Source: Alteromonas antoniana (GTDB lineage: Bacteria > Pseudomonadota > Gammaproteobacteria > Enterobacterales > Alteromonadaceae). From it: a stretch of 64,000 nucleotides of DNA. The position numbers were made by a program, and so were the translations under genes. The notes beneath the pieces are model-generated. The model searched no databases, was not told the DNA's origin, and saw only the letters and a list, made by a program, of their open reading frames with translations. How positions within the stretch are numbered: position 1 is the first letter of the stretch; the number at the start of each line of letters is the position of its first letter. The stretch lies in the NCBI RefSeq assembly GCF_019249295.1, contig NZ_JAESDH010000004.1, positions 186,001-250,000 on the forward strand, given 5' to 3'. Shown here one piece after another: positions 34,092 through 43,482 of this stretch.

Positions 34092-37004
34092 TTAATAGAA
34101 AGAGTAGTTCAGGTTAAGCATGTATGAAGGGCCAAACTCGCGACGCAGAGTAACGATACCGTTGCCATCGATAGTTTCTTCTTTTTCGTCTGTCAGGTTG
34201 GTACCCTGCAGAGAAATACGAAGGCCTTCCAGATACTCTATACCGCTGTCTTCAAAGTCGTAGCTGATTTGCGCATCGACCTGAGTAACCGCATCACGGG
34301 TAGCAGCTTCTATTTTGTTTGAACCGCCACGCTGATACGTCAGGTACTCAGAACGGTCAGTTGCGGCAACACGGAACTCAAAGCCACTCATTTCGTAGTA
34401 CGCAGTCACTGAGTATACTTCGTCAGACTGACCAGGGATGGCAGTGCCGTCATCCAGCTCAGCGTCAATAAACGTGGCTGAAGCCGCGATACCAAAACCT
34501 TCCAGCATATCTGAAACCATGCTCAGTGGCAGGTTTGCTGTCAGCTCAAGTCCTTTAAGTTCGCCTTTCAGGCCATCTTCGAAGAACGAGTAGTAGCCTA
34601 AGTCCGGAGGCGTAACCAGATCACCCGCCTGATAAGGGGTATCTTCCGGGCCGTAGTTACCGTCCACATCAATAATGCGGTCGTGGAAACCCGGAATGAA
34701 GTAGTTTGCGCCGTCGTTTGTCGGGTCGTTGGTAAAGTCGATTAGCTGGTTACCATCACGGGTCCAGTTAACCAGGTCTTTGTAGAAGACCGCGGCTGAA
34801 ACATAGCCCTCATCGTCAAAGTAGTTTTCAAAAGAGATGTCAAAGTTATTGGCTTCCAGCGGACGCAGTGTCGGGTTACCTGTATTTTTTGACCAGGGCG
34901 AACCATACTCTTCAACCGCTGCCTGAGAGTTCGGCGTCGCAATCAGCTCGATGTTCTGGTCGAACTTCACGAAACCGGAGGCTTTCATCTGGTCGATGCG
35001 GGCACGGCTTATGGTTTTGCTCGCTGCAAAACGTAAGTAGCGGTTTTCAGCAAGTTCCACATTCACGTTCAGGCTTGGCAGGAAGTGTGAATAATCATCG
35101 CCATCTTCAATGATACAGTCAGCGTCGACCACACCATTGCCGTCGGCATCACAAACCGCAAAGTTATCACCTACAACGCCGATGTAGCCTGACGAGCTTT
35201 GGTCAGTCTGTACGTATTGAGCGCCAACGTTACCTGATACATTAAAACCACCAACCTCGGTATCGAAGTCCAGCATCGCATACAGCGTGATGATTTCTTC
35301 ATCTACGGTGAAGGTGTCACCCAGGCGATCAGGCTCGAGCAATCCCGCGTCATTTAATGTGTATTCGCCGTCACGGTAGGGAGCGAATCCGTCGTAGGCG
35401 ACGACCATGCCCATACCTGCCCACGTCAAATCAGCCAGGCCGTTGTACAGGTACTCGGTCGGAATGGATTCAGAGTAAGGGTAAGACGATGCCGTGGCAA
35501 AGAAGCCTTTGTTTTCTTTTGCTTTATAACGATCACTGTAGTTCACACCAGCAGTAAATTTGGTGAATACATTCCAGTCTACAAACCCGACAACCTCCAC
35601 GCGGGCTGTGGTCAGCTCTTCGTCGAAATCTGCGTAGTTCAGGAAGCCGTCCTGCGCGTTGAAATAGCTGTACGGGTCGCCGTTAGCTTGCAATACGTTG
35701 GTCGTGAACTGGTCTGCGATATTTGCCATACCGCCACCCCAGACTTGTGGACCAGTAAGTTGCAGAAGGTTTGGATCGGCAAACGCGCCCAAGCCTGAGC
35801 TGCCGGTAAAGAAAATGCCGTCTGAGCTCATCTGGAACTGACGCGAACCAAATTCACCTGCGCTTAACGCACCAGAGCGGGCCAGACCTGCATACGATTC
35901 GCCACGAAGATCGCGCTTGCTGGATTCGCTGTCAGCGACATCCACTTCGACGGTCCAGTTATCGTTAACGTTGTAAGTCACGTTCAGGCCGAAGGTTTGC
36001 AGTTCGCCATCTCGTTGAGCCGGGTCAGTACGTAATACCGGGTTCGCATTAACCTGTGTGCCCGACGCATTGATGCCTGTGCCGGTCACGTTCTCAGCCG
36101 CAAACGGTTCGATAAAACCGCGGATCACACCTGAGTCTGAGTAATCAATGTCCAGCACGTCAACGACGATGTCCAGGTTATCAGTGGGACGCCACTGGAA
36201 AATACCGGAAATGGTATCCCGGTCCAGTACGCGGCTGATTGCCTGTGTATCGAGGCCGGTAGGCATAATCTGGCCGTCATCATTAGCAGCATAACCCCAC
36301 ACGCCGTACTTACGTTCGTTACGGGGAGATTCTGTGGTCGCTAAAGCCACCGCGATACCGACGGTATCATCAGCAAATTTTTCTACGAACGACAGTGCGA
36401 AACGCTTACCTGTGTTATCGAATTCCGGGTTATCTGAATCGTTGCCACTTTTTTCATATACACCGGTAAAGGTCAGGGTTTCCTGAGCTGCCAGAGGGCG
36501 TACTGTCTGAAGATCCACCGTACCACCGATACCCTGCACCAGCAGTGTGGCGTCAGTGGTTTTATAAATGGTTGCACCGGTCATGATTTCCGCAGGGTAG
36601 AGGTCATATTCCACGCCGCGGTTGTCACCGATCCCAATCAGTTCCCGACCGTTCAGTGAGGTGCCTGTGAAATCTTCTTTGAAACCGCGAACCGAAATTC
36701 CTGAGGTACGACCGCCTACACGCTCACCGGCCAGACCTGGCAAACGAGCCAGTGACTCAGCGATAGAAGAGTCTGGCAGTTTACCAATGTCTTCTGCTGA
36801 AATAGCTTCAACAATTGACGAGTTATCCATTTTTACTGCTTGCGCCCGGATCAGTGAACCGCGAATACCCTTAACCGCGATAACTTCAACGTCCTGCTGA
36901 GCCTCATCAGTGTCATTTTGCTGAGACAGTGCTTGTCCTGAATACATTGCGGTAGAAACCGCAAGCGAGAGCAGTGCTGGTTTAAATAGTTGGTTTCTCT
37001 TCAT
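34092..37004 (-). CDS. TonB-dependent outer membrane receptor
   Basis: 970 residues. Signal peptide to about residue 27 (SGQALS-QQ), then a TonB box-like EVIAVKGIRGSLIRAQAVK and a plug domain: SIVEAISAEDIGKLPDSSIAESLARLPGL, VRGFKEDFTGTSLNGREL, GIGGTVDLQTVRPL. The remaining 770 residues form the 22-stranded barrel, ending NLNYSFY with terminal aromatic residue. This large plug type (PF07715 with GIRGS) is typical of receptors that import oligosaccharides or plant polymers in marine bacteria. Its association with LacI and halogenase-like genes is a recurrent one. The 5' region holds two palindromes (37035, 37107). Confidence 0.95.
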   Translation of the reverse strand: MKRNQLFKPALLSLAVSTAMYSGQALSQQNDTDEAQQDVEVIAVKGIRGSLIRAQAVKMDNSSIVEAISAEDIGKLPDSSIAESLARLPGLAGERVGGRTSGISVRGFKEDFTGTSLNGRELIGIGDNRGVEYDLYPAEIMTGATIYKTTDATLLVQGIGGTVDLQTVRPLAAQETLTFTGVYEKSGNDSDNPEFDNTGKRFALSFVEKFADDTVGIAVALATTESPRNERKYGVWGYAANDDGQIMPTGLDTQAISRVLDRDTISGIFQWRPTDNLDIVVDVLDIDYSDSGVIRGFIEPFAAENVTGTGINASGTQVNANPVLRTDPAQRDGELQTFGLNVTYNVNDNWTVEVDVADSESSKRDLRGESYAGLARSGALSAGEFGSRQFQMSSDGIFFTGSSGLGAFADPNLLQLTGPQVWGGGMANIADQFTTNVLQANGDPYSYFNAQDGFLNYADFDEELTTARVEVVGFVDWNVFTKFTAGVNYSDRYKAKENKGFFATASSYPYSESIPTEYLYNGLADLTWAGMGMVVAYDGFAPYRDGEYTLNDAGLLEPDRLGDTFTVDEEIITLYAMLDFDTEVGGFNVSGNVGAQYVQTDQSSSGYIGVVGDNFAVCDADGNGVVDADCIIEDGDDYSHFLPSLNVNVELAENRYLRFAASKTISRARIDQMKASGFVKFDQNIELIATPNSQAAVEEYGSPWSKNTGNPTLRPLEANNFDISFENYFDDEGYVSAAVFYKDLVNWTRDGNQLIDFTNDPTNDGANYFIPGFHDRIIDVDGNYGPEDTPYQAGDLVTPPDLGYYSFFEDGLKGELKGLELTANLPLSMVSDMLEGFGIAASATFIDAELDDGTAIPGQSDEVYSVTAYYEMSGFEFRVAATDRSEYLTYQRGGSNKIEAATRDAVTQVDAQISYDFEDSGIEYLEGLRISLQGTNLTDEKEETIDGNGIVTLRREFGPSYMLNLNYSFY

Positions 37005-37034
37005 TTTGTGTGCCCTTATTCGACCTTTTATCTT

Positions 37035-37050
37035 TGTAACCCGGGTTACA
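37035..37050. promoter_or_regulatory. Palindromic operator candidate TGTAACCCGGGTTACA
   Basis: A perfect 16-bp palindrome, 31 bases before the TonB receptor start. Its central C/G steps and size fit a LacI/GntR-family operator. Position over the probable 5' leader suggests repression by road-block. It differs from the TTAAT-N2-ATTAA motif, so two different regulators might act here. Confidence 0.5.
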
Positions 37051-37106
37051 TCGCGTTAACAATAGTTAAACATTGGTGAATGATCAAGCAAATTTTGAAA
37101 ATTTTC

Positions 37107-37118
37107 TTAATTGATTAA
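37107..37118. promoter_or_regulatory. TTAATTGATTAA element upstream of the TonB receptor
   Basis: The same TTAAT/ATTAA arms as at 29528, with central TG in place of CG. It lies about 103 bases before the receptor start. A and T are frequent here, so chance is a real alternative. Confidence 0.3.
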
Positions 37119-37323
37119 GCTTGCTGTTGGTCTCGTGTTTTGGTGGGTATTGAAATTTATATGAATTTTAGCTTAATTGTTTTAACTTGCGGGGTGATAG
37201 AAGCGATACTGGCTTTGCTGTCTGTACATGGCGTTGTCGGAGTGTAGTAGGGTGGTTGCTTTTTCGCCAAGAGAATGAATCAAAGCAACATATAAGTCTT
37301 ATCAGTTGTAAAAAAATATAAGG

Positions 37324-37845
37324 TCACTTATCGTCAAAAAACATAGAAACAATACTGGCAGTGCGACGCAGCATGGACTCATCTTTGCTGTCCCACTCAA
37401 CTTGTTTGCCCACCGACTCACAACAGATGATCCCTACCGGACGAAAATCCTGATGAAAGATGAAATCCAACATGGAATGTATATCATTGTTTGGGAAATA
37501 GTCTTTTGCGAAGCAGCGGGTGTCAGGATGGTTTCTGGCATCAGATGCACTTACGGTCTCTCGCTGAATGATGGCAGAAAAATAATCGGGGTATTGTGTT
37601 TGCGTGAGGACAATCTCAGGCTGTTCTGGTTTACCGCACTCGTCAAGCAGCATCAGACAGTGAATTGCACAGCGGCTATCATCGAACTTCCAGAGACTGA
37701 CGCGATTTGTTTTCGGAACACATTGCAACACACAGCGACATATCGCTGCGTATTTGTCTTTAGCTGTTAACGTCTGCCTTGAAAGCTTAATGGTTAACTC
37801 TGTAAGCGGATCGATATCCACCATAGCGAACTTCCGAATTTCCAA
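37324..37845 (-). CDS. GAF-domain protein
   Basis: 173 residues, mostly one GAF domain (about residues 20-170): VLQCVPKTNRVSLWKFDDSRC, ETVSASDARNHPDTRCFAKDYFPNNDIHSMLDFIF and PVGIICCESVGKQVEWDSKDESMLRRTASIVS. No output domain is attached, so it may be a stand-alone sensor for a small ligand or part of a split system. It is on the same strand as the TonB receptor and upstream of it, but a 319-base gap with palindromes separates them. The start at MEIRKF could be replaced by MVDIDP at 37824. Confidence 0.75.
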   Translation of the reverse strand: MEIRKFAMVDIDPLTELTIKLSRQTLTAKDKYAAICRCVLQCVPKTNRVSLWKFDDSRCAIHCLMLLDECGKPEQPEIVLTQTQYPDYFSAIIQRETVSASDARNHPDTRCFAKDYFPNNDIHSMLDFIFHQDFRPVGIICCESVGKQVEWDSKDESMLRRTASIVSMFFDDK

Positions 37846-37993
37846 CCTACATGGTTATTCTAATAATAGCGTAATTCTGAAGAACAACGATTAAATACTT
37901 GTTAGAGAGGGTAAGAGGTGCATCGCACCTCTTTGAAAAAACGCGTAACCATGGTGCATTACCAGGTATTTGCCATCGTGTGCTCGAGAACGG

Positions 37994-38158
37994 CTACTCC
38001 GTTTTGCTTTTTACAGTCGATGACTGCTGGCAGGGCAGGCAAATCTGGTCGCCGTAGTAATTGTCAGGATAATTGCAGTTCATACGCGGCGGTACCACAA
38101 ACGCAGTTGTGCTGTTATATCGGGTTCGCTGTAAAAGTGTTGATATCATAGTAGCCAT
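37994..38158 (-). CDS. Small cysteine-containing protein of unknown function
   Basis: 54 residues, starting ATG with a strong ribosome site (AAGGAGAG, 5-6 bases upstream) and preceded by an open A/T-rich stretch. Sequence features: Met-rich start MATMISTLLQRTRYN, a central NCNYPDNYYGDQICLPC with three cysteines, and a polar tail. No transmembrane helix and no signal peptide. The competing plus-strand ORF (77 residues) has no ribosome site and poor composition. I do not recognise it. It could be a small metal- or redox-active peptide, or a RiPP-like precursor; both are guesses. Confidence 0.5.
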   Translation of the reverse strand: MATMISTLLQRTRYNSTTAFVVPPRMNCNYPDNYYGDQICLPCQQSSTVKSKTE

Positions 38159-38232
38159 AGAGTCTCTCCTTTTTTGATGAAGAGATTATCTATGGATGTA
38201 TTGATTTGATAAAGCGACTAAAAGCAATTGAA

Positions 38233-39879
38233 TTAATCGTTTAATTTGATTTCTGATGATCGGGTAAAATGCATGTCGCGGTAGGCATGGTTGCGTTTTT
38301 CTTTCACTGTATAGGGATAAAGCGTAAAACCGGTAACGCGACGCTGCGTTGATACTTCAAAATGAATAAACGCATCCTCCATGGCATCGGGGTTGTCCCA
38401 TCGAATGACAAACGTATGATCCTCAAACGGTTCCAGAGTACCGGTTAACGAAGGCATTTTTTCAGACTGAATGCGCATTTTGTCGTGTTGCTTTTCAATG
38501 GTTATAGCGCCAAACCAGCGATCGGCGTAGTGGCCAAGGTATTCGCTGGTGGCCAGCAACACTGAACCGCTTCCGTGTGGCTGCTGATAGCTGGCAAGAA
38601 ACCGTGCCTGACGGTCTTTCTGAAATTCTGAATATGCCGCTATCCAGTCACGTTGTTCACTATCCGGCTCAAGATAAGCCTGAAGTATGGTTTGCATAAT
38701 GGCGCCACGGGTGCCGTAGTCTGAACCATTATTAAGCACGACTACCCCCAGGTTTTTTGACGGAACGAAAGCGACAAACGTCTGATAGCCCGAAATGGTG
38801 CCGGTATGAGAGATAACATTGTGACTGAACTGATCCGTCACACGCCATCCCAGAGCGTACCCACTGTATTCGGTCTGAAACCATTGCTTGTCAACACCTG
38901 ACACATACAGTGGCGTAACCGGTGAAATGAGGGTGTCAAAGGTCGACTCCTCAAACAAGGTCTGTCCATCGGGAGTCTTGCCTTTTGTCAGCCACATGGA
39001 CAGCCATTTCAGCATGTCTCGCGTGTTGCAGGTTATCGCGCCTGCGGCACTCCAGACTCTTGCATCTTCAGATACATTGTTTCTGGGTATGGCATACAGA
39101 CCCTGCTCTTCGCTATACCCGTACCCGTTTGCCACATTGTCAGAAGCATTGTCAGGCAAACCTGCAGCAAAGCAGGACATGCCAAGCGGCTGGAACAGGC
39201 GCTGTTCAACAAGGTCGGCCCATTGGCCGTCAACCAGATTGTCTGCTACGGCAGAGGCAGTGATGTACATCACATTGTTATAAGCAAATTGACTACGAAA
39301 GCTACTCTGTGGTGTCAGAAAACGCAGGTTGTGAATAATTTCATCGCGACTGAAGCGTGAGGGAGCCGGCCATAGCATGGTGTCTCCTGCTCCCGAGGCC
39401 AGCCCGCTGCGGTGAGTCAGCAGATCACGTACAGTAAATTCCCGTGTTACCCATGGATCGGAAAGCTGAAATGCCGGTAAATGATCGGTAACTTTATCGT
39501 CCCAGTTAAGCTTGCTGTCTTGTACAAGCACGCCGAGCGACGCGGCGGTAATCGCTTTACTGACGGAAGCCAGATAAAAGTACGTGTCCGGCGTGACAGG
39601 CGCGTCGCTCTCAACATCTCTTAGCCCATGACCAGCCAGATAGACGGTTTTTCCTTCATGTAAAATGCCTACTGAGACTCCCGGCGTATTAAATGTGCTT
39701 ATAGTGCGCTCAATGGTTTCTGGCAATGAGGATAGAGCGGGTGGCAGCGCACTTGTGTCTTTTTCAATTTCCTTGGCGGCGAGCGCAGAGGCGAACACCA
39801 ACGCAGCAATACCTGCTCCCCGGACAACAGCGCCGGTAAAAGTAAGAAGAGAGCACGGTTTATTAGCAACTGAAGCCAT
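38233..39879 (-). CDS. Serine hydrolase, beta-lactamase class C / penicillin-binding protein-like
   Basis: 548 residues from ATG 39879 (AGAGG ribosome site); an earlier start exists in frame but lacks one. The N-terminus has a hydrophobic signal/anchor (GAGIAALVFASALAAKE). Class C motifs: SVSK (Ser nucleophile with Lys), YNN as the Y-x-N motif, and HTGTISGYQTFVAF in the place of the third, K/H-T-G, motif. An additional C-terminal domain of about 130 residues (DUF3471-like: ASYQQPHGSGSVLLATSEYLGHYADRWFG onward) is a common companion. It is likely an esterase or peptidase in the periplasm rather than a true beta-lactamase. Confidence 0.88.
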   Translation of the reverse strand: MASVANKPCSLLTFTGAVVRGAGIAALVFASALAAKEIEKDTSALPPALSSLPETIERTISTFNTPGVSVGILHEGKTVYLAGHGLRDVESDAPVTPDTYFYLASVSKAITAASLGVLVQDSKLNWDDKVTDHLPAFQLSDPWVTREFTVRDLLTHRSGLASGAGDTMLWPAPSRFSRDEIIHNLRFLTPQSSFRSQFAYNNVMYITASAVADNLVDGQWADLVEQRLFQPLGMSCFAAGLPDNASDNVANGYGYSEEQGLYAIPRNNVSEDARVWSAAGAITCNTRDMLKWLSMWLTKGKTPDGQTLFEESTFDTLISPVTPLYVSGVDKQWFQTEYSGYALGWRVTDQFSHNVISHTGTISGYQTFVAFVPSKNLGVVVLNNGSDYGTRGAIMQTILQAYLEPDSEQRDWIAAYSEFQKDRQARFLASYQQPHGSGSVLLATSEYLGHYADRWFGAITIEKQHDKMRIQSEKMPSLTGTLEPFEDHTFVIRWDNPDAMEDAFIHFEVSTQRRVTGFTLYPYTVKEKRNHAYRDMHFTRSSEIKLND

Positions 39880-39927
39880 AACATTGCCTCTGTAAAGGGA
39901 TGAGGTGAAGCCTTTCTGAGCCGCCAC

Positions 39928-40677
39928 TCAGCTCATTTTTTTTAGCCATGACAATGGGGCAATCCGCAGCACGAGTTGCATCCATGCCCAGGGCCATGCG
40001 GGCACATAGCAGTTATTTTTCTCTTTATCGATAGCGCTGACCAGCGCCTTGCAGCCGGTTTCAAGATCGACAATAAAGGGCACATTTTTTACCTTGGCAT
40101 TGATGTCAGTGCGAATAAAGCCGGGATGTACCGTGGTGACGTTAATCGGCGTATTCATCACATCAATACGGATCCCTTCAGTCAGAGAAGTTAACCCTGC
40201 TTTTGTGGCGGCATAGACTGTCAAAGCGCGGCGGAAACCGCGAAGGGCGCTGATGGAGGAAATCGTCACCAGATGGCCGTCGTTTTGCTTACGAAAGATT
40301 TCCATGGCCGCTTCACACTGCGCCAGTGCAGCAACGAAATTTGTCATTGCGGTTTGTTTATTGGCTTCAAAATAGCCGGTGCCGACGGAAGCGCCTTTGC
40401 CCATGCCAGCGTTAATAATAATACGGTCAAGCTTGGTGAATGTGGCTTCAAACTCCCGAAAAACGGAAAATACCGCATCGTGATCGTTTACATCCAGTGC
40501 ACGAATTTCTACACGACAGTCAGCATGCAGCGACTCGCATTCCAGTTTGAGTTGCTCAAGGTTCTCCAGCCGACGCGCGCACAATGCGAGGTTATGGCCG
40601 CGCTTTGCATATTCACGTGCCATGCCTTCGCCCAGGCCTGAACTGGCACCGGTGATAAGAATGGTTTTTCGCATCAT
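39928..40677 (-). CDS. Short-chain dehydrogenase/reductase (SDR)
   Basis: About 249 residues, starting ATGATG that overlaps the tdk stop (ATGA type), so the two are coupled. SDR motifs: [10 protein letters not shown] (NAD(P) binding, near residue 8), NAG, catalytic Ser in ISSISALRG and Y-x3-K as YAATK. The C-terminal end has a hydrophobic segment ([19 protein letters not shown]) suggesting membrane association. The substrate is unknown. It lies 48 bases upstream of the serine hydrolase gene on the same strand, suggesting an operon tdk-SDR-hydrolase. Confidence 0.9.
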   Translation of the reverse strand: MMRKTILITGASSGLGEGMAREYAKRGHNLALCARRLENLEQLKLECESLHADCRVEIRALDVNDHDAVFSVFREFEATFTKLDRIIINAGMGKGASVGTGYFEANKQTAMTNFVAALAQCEAAMEIFRKQNDGHLVTISSISALRGFRRALTVYAATKAGLTSLTEGIRIDVMNTPINVTTVHPGFIRTDINAKVKNVPFIVDLETGCKALVSAIDKEKNNCYVPAWPWAWMQLVLRIAPLSWLKKMS

Positions 40678-41255
40678 GATACCCATACCAGCTGTTTAAA
40701 GTGTTTGCGACACATAGACTCGTAACGATCATTACCGCCAATTTCTACCTGATCACCCGTTGTCACAGCCTGTCCGTTTTCGTCCAGTCGCACGACAAAG
40801 TTTGCTTTTCTGCCACAGTGACAAACGGTTTTCAGTTCAAACAGTTTGTCCGCCCATGCCAGCAGGTAGTGACTGCCCTCAAAGGTTTCACCTAAAAAGT
40901 CGGTTCTAAGCCCATAGGCAAGCACGGGAACATCTAACTCGTCTACCACTTCGATAAGCTGACGAGCTTGCGCTTTCGTTAAAAACTGGGCCTCGTCAAT
41001 AAACACGCAATCCAGCGGCTTCTCGCGCTGCTGAATAGAAATGGCATCAAACAGGTTGTCCTGAGGCCGATAAAGGCTGGCATCTGCCTGAAGACCAATT
41101 CTGGAGGTGACTTTGCCGCTGCCGTATCTGTCGTCAATGGCGGCGGTATAGATTACCGCATGCATGCCGCGTTCGCGGTAGTTATATGCCGACTGTAATA
41201 ATGAGGTCGACTTCCCGGCATTCATCGCCGAATAATAAAAATAAAGCTGAGCCAT
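40674..41255 (-). CDS. tdk: Thymidine kinase
   Basis: 193 residues, type II thymidine kinase. Walker [10 protein letters not shown] (residues 9-17), Walker B-like [10 protein letters not shown], lasso-domain zinc ligands CHCGRKANF with the later CRKHF, and the conserved YGLRTDF. It salvages thymidine to dTMP in the cytoplasm. The start MAQLYFYYS is clear. The SDR gene follows with a 4-base overlap. Confidence 0.97.
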   Translation of the reverse strand: MAQLYFYYSAMNAGKSTSLLQSAYNYRERGMHAVIYTAAIDDRYGSGKVTSRIGLQADASLYRPQDNLFDAISIQQREKPLDCVFIDEAQFLTKAQARQLIEVVDELDVPVLAYGLRTDFLGETFEGSHYLLAWADKLFELKTVCHCGRKANFVVRLDENGQAVTTGDQVEIGGNDRYESMCRKHFKQLVWVS

Positions 41256-41261
41256 GTTGTT

Positions 41262-43295
41262 TTAGTTATCTGTTGTATACCAGTCGATGAGGTCCCTGAC
41301 AGGCATCGGTCTGGCGTAATAATATCCTTGCAGACAGTCTACCCCCATTGCGCGCAGGCGGTCGGCATCTTCTGCAGTCTCAATACCCTCTGCCACGGTA
41401 CGGCAATCAAATTCTCGGGCAATCATTAAGGTTGCCCGGATGATAGTATCACTGCCTTCTTCGAGTTTCTGCACGAAAGCGCGATCTATTTTGATGTGAT
41501 CAAACTGCAGTGAGTGCAATTGGCCTAACGACGAAAATCCGGTGCCAAAGTCATCAATCGATATCTGTACGCCACGCGCTTTAATGGCATTAACCTGCTT
41601 AAGTACCTGAGCAGTATCTTCTGCAAATACGCTTTCGGTAATCTCCAGGTGCAGGCGCTCTGGTGCCAGGCCTGTGCTATCTAGCACGCGGTCCAGGCCG
41701 CGGATAAAACCATCGTCCATTAACTGGATAACCGACACATTCACCGAGACCGCGACGGGCTCAGGAAAGTGCCATTGGGATGCATCGATACAGGCGCGAT
41801 GCAGCACCCAGGTACCGATTTCATGGATAAGCCCGGTACGTTCAGCCAGTGGAATAAACTTATCGGGCGGAATATTAATACCATCAAACGACCATCTCAG
41901 TAGTGCTTCTACCGCCCACATCCTTTTCTCACCCGCGTACAGGATGGGCTGATAATGCAAAGTAAGCTGATTTTTTTCGATAGCGTAGCGAAGCCCATCA
42001 CGCAAGGATTGTTCCTCGCGCAACGATACATATAACTCTTCGCTGAATACGCCAACCGAGCCGCGCGCCCTACGTTTTTGCTCGTACATTGTCAGGTCAG
42101 CTTCCTGAATAAGTTCATTGGCATCACTGCTGTGTTGCGGGTACAGCGCGATACCGATGGTGGCATCAAGGTTAATAGTATTTTCATCCAGCGAAATCGG
42201 AATCGTGATCCCGCTTCTTGCGGCCTGCGCCACTGCTACGGCAGTATTTTCAGTAGCGTAGGGAAGCAGCAATACAAACTCGTCGCCACCCCAGCGCGCC
42301 AGATGGTCTGCCTCACAGAAGCGGGTAAGACGTTTTGATACCTCTTCTAAAACCCGGTCTCCCACCTGATGACCAAGACTGTCGTTGACCTGCTTGAACC
42401 CATCCAGATCGATAAAGAGTACTGCCAGCTTATTATCCAGCTGCTGTGCTTTCTTCAACATATTTTGCAAATGGCGTAAAAAGCCACTGCGGTTCATCAA
42501 TGAGGTAAGCGGATCGCGGTTCGAGAGTCGATGAATGTCGTCGGTGCGTTTAAGTACTTCCTCTTCAAGCGTGGCGTTAGCGTTATCCAGCTTGTTATTT
42601 GACGCCAGCAGCTCTTCATTAATACGGGCAATTTCGCTTCTTTCCTGCGCCATCTGGGAAAGTAAATCTGCATTTGTCGCTTTGAGAGTGACCGCTTGAC
42701 GGAAAAAGGTGTTGGATTTTAATGAGGTGGACAGCATCGCCAGCCAGAAGCCAATCCCCAGATATCCAAGCAATGCAAAATTTGCTGTGCCCATCAGAAT
42801 GGCGAACAGTGACATTGGCAGCAACAGGCCGGTACAGTAGATAATAACCAACAAACGGGAGGGGGCCAGAATTGTTGCTGCGCCGCCCGCCATAGCGGAC
42901 AAAATCACCATAGTGCAAGCCAGCTCTATAGTGCTCATATAATCAAATAACAGGAAGCTGTAACTGCTCCAGATTATTGTTGTGATGGTCGCGCCGGTGG
43001 AAAAGCGAATACTGGCAAGGCGGGGATCGTACTCTTTGCCGCGTTGCTTTAACTGCCAGTAAATGGCGTCTAAAAAGCGCAGCACGAGCACAACGCACAT
43101 ACAGGCCCAAATCGTTTTTTTGGTAGCAAGGACTTCGGCCGGGTCACCAGGTTCTGAAAAACCGAAGGCAAGGCCTGACATAGCAATAAAGGTGATTAAC
43201 AGCCCGGTAAACACGTTGCCGTAGAGCATCTCAACAAGATCACGTTGCATAGCGGGTGTGAGTGTAGTGGATGCTCGTTGCTGCGTTGTTGTCAC
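41262..43295 (-). CDS. Membrane GGDEF-EAL cyclic-di-GMP enzyme
   Basis: 677 residues if GTG 43295 is the start. The longer frame (to 43472) begins inside a MITE-like remnant, so its first 59 codons are not likely to be real. Several transmembrane helices (about residues 25-205) form an unnamed sensory membrane domain, then a coiled coil. GGDEF near residue 336 is intact (RWGGDEFVLLLPY), but there is no RxxD inhibitory site before it. EAL near residue 461 is intact: VEALLRW, NVSVIQL, EITESVF, DDFGTGFSSL and AEGIET. Both cyclase and phosphodiesterase activity look possible. It is on the same strand as tdk, 6 bases upstream of tdk's start. Confidence 0.9.
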   Translation of the reverse strand: MTTTQQRASTTLTPAMQRDLVEMLYGNVFTGLLITFIAMSGLAFGFSEPGDPAEVLATKKTIWACMCVVLVLRFLDAIYWQLKQRGKEYDPRLASIRFSTGATITTIIWSSYSFLLFDYMSTIELACTMVILSAMAGGAATILAPSRLLVIIYCTGLLLPMSLFAILMGTANFALLGYLGIGFWLAMLSTSLKSNTFFRQAVTLKATNADLLSQMAQERSEIARINEELLASNNKLDNANATLEEEVLKRTDDIHRLSNRDPLTSLMNRSGFLRHLQNMLKKAQQLDNKLAVLFIDLDGFKQVNDSLGHQVGDRVLEEVSKRLTRFCEADHLARWGGDEFVLLLPYATENTAVAVAQAARSGITIPISLDENTINLDATIGIALYPQHSSDANELIQEADLTMYEQKRRARGSVGVFSEELYVSLREEQSLRDGLRYAIEKNQLTLHYQPILYAGEKRMWAVEALLRWSFDGINIPPDKFIPLAERTGLIHEIGTWVLHRACIDASQWHFPEPVAVSVNVSVIQLMDDGFIRGLDRVLDSTGLAPERLHLEITESVFAEDTAQVLKQVNAIKARGVQISIDDFGTGFSSLGQLHSLQFDHIKIDRAFVQKLEEGSDTIIRATLMIAREFDCRTVAEGIETAEDADRLRAMGVDCLQGYYYARPMPVRDLIDWYTTDN

Positions 43296-43431
43296 TGCTA
43301 TTATCTTTTTGTTAGTGATGTGCAGAAAATAACGCAAACCAGACCATTGCACAAACAACTCTGTGCGTTTATTCGGTTCAGGCAGGGCATTGTCGTCTCT
43401 GCGAAATCTCTGTCTCTTTGTTTTTACCCGG

Positions 43432-43482
43432 GTCTGTTGGCCTTTGCTACAAATCTGTGCAGCAAAGGTCAAAACTCCCTAA
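43432..43482. mobile_element. Short MITE-like remnant (inverted ends)
   Basis: GGGTCTGTTGGCCTTTGCT at the left and AGCAAAGGTCAAAACTCCC at the right form an imperfect inverted repeat around 12-13 bases. Both ends match the terminal repeats of the element at 52979-53243. It appears to be an internally deleted derivative. Confidence 0.6.

Noticed and set aside
37918..38151. 77-residue plus-strand ORF after the GAF protein gene
   Set aside because: No ribosome site and poor composition; the minus-strand ORF at 37994-38158 has a strong ribosome site and uses the same DNA.
38233..38244. A further TTAATCGTTTAA-like motif
   Set aside because: It is the last codons and stop of the serine hydrolase gene, with a mismatch, so most likely coding chance.
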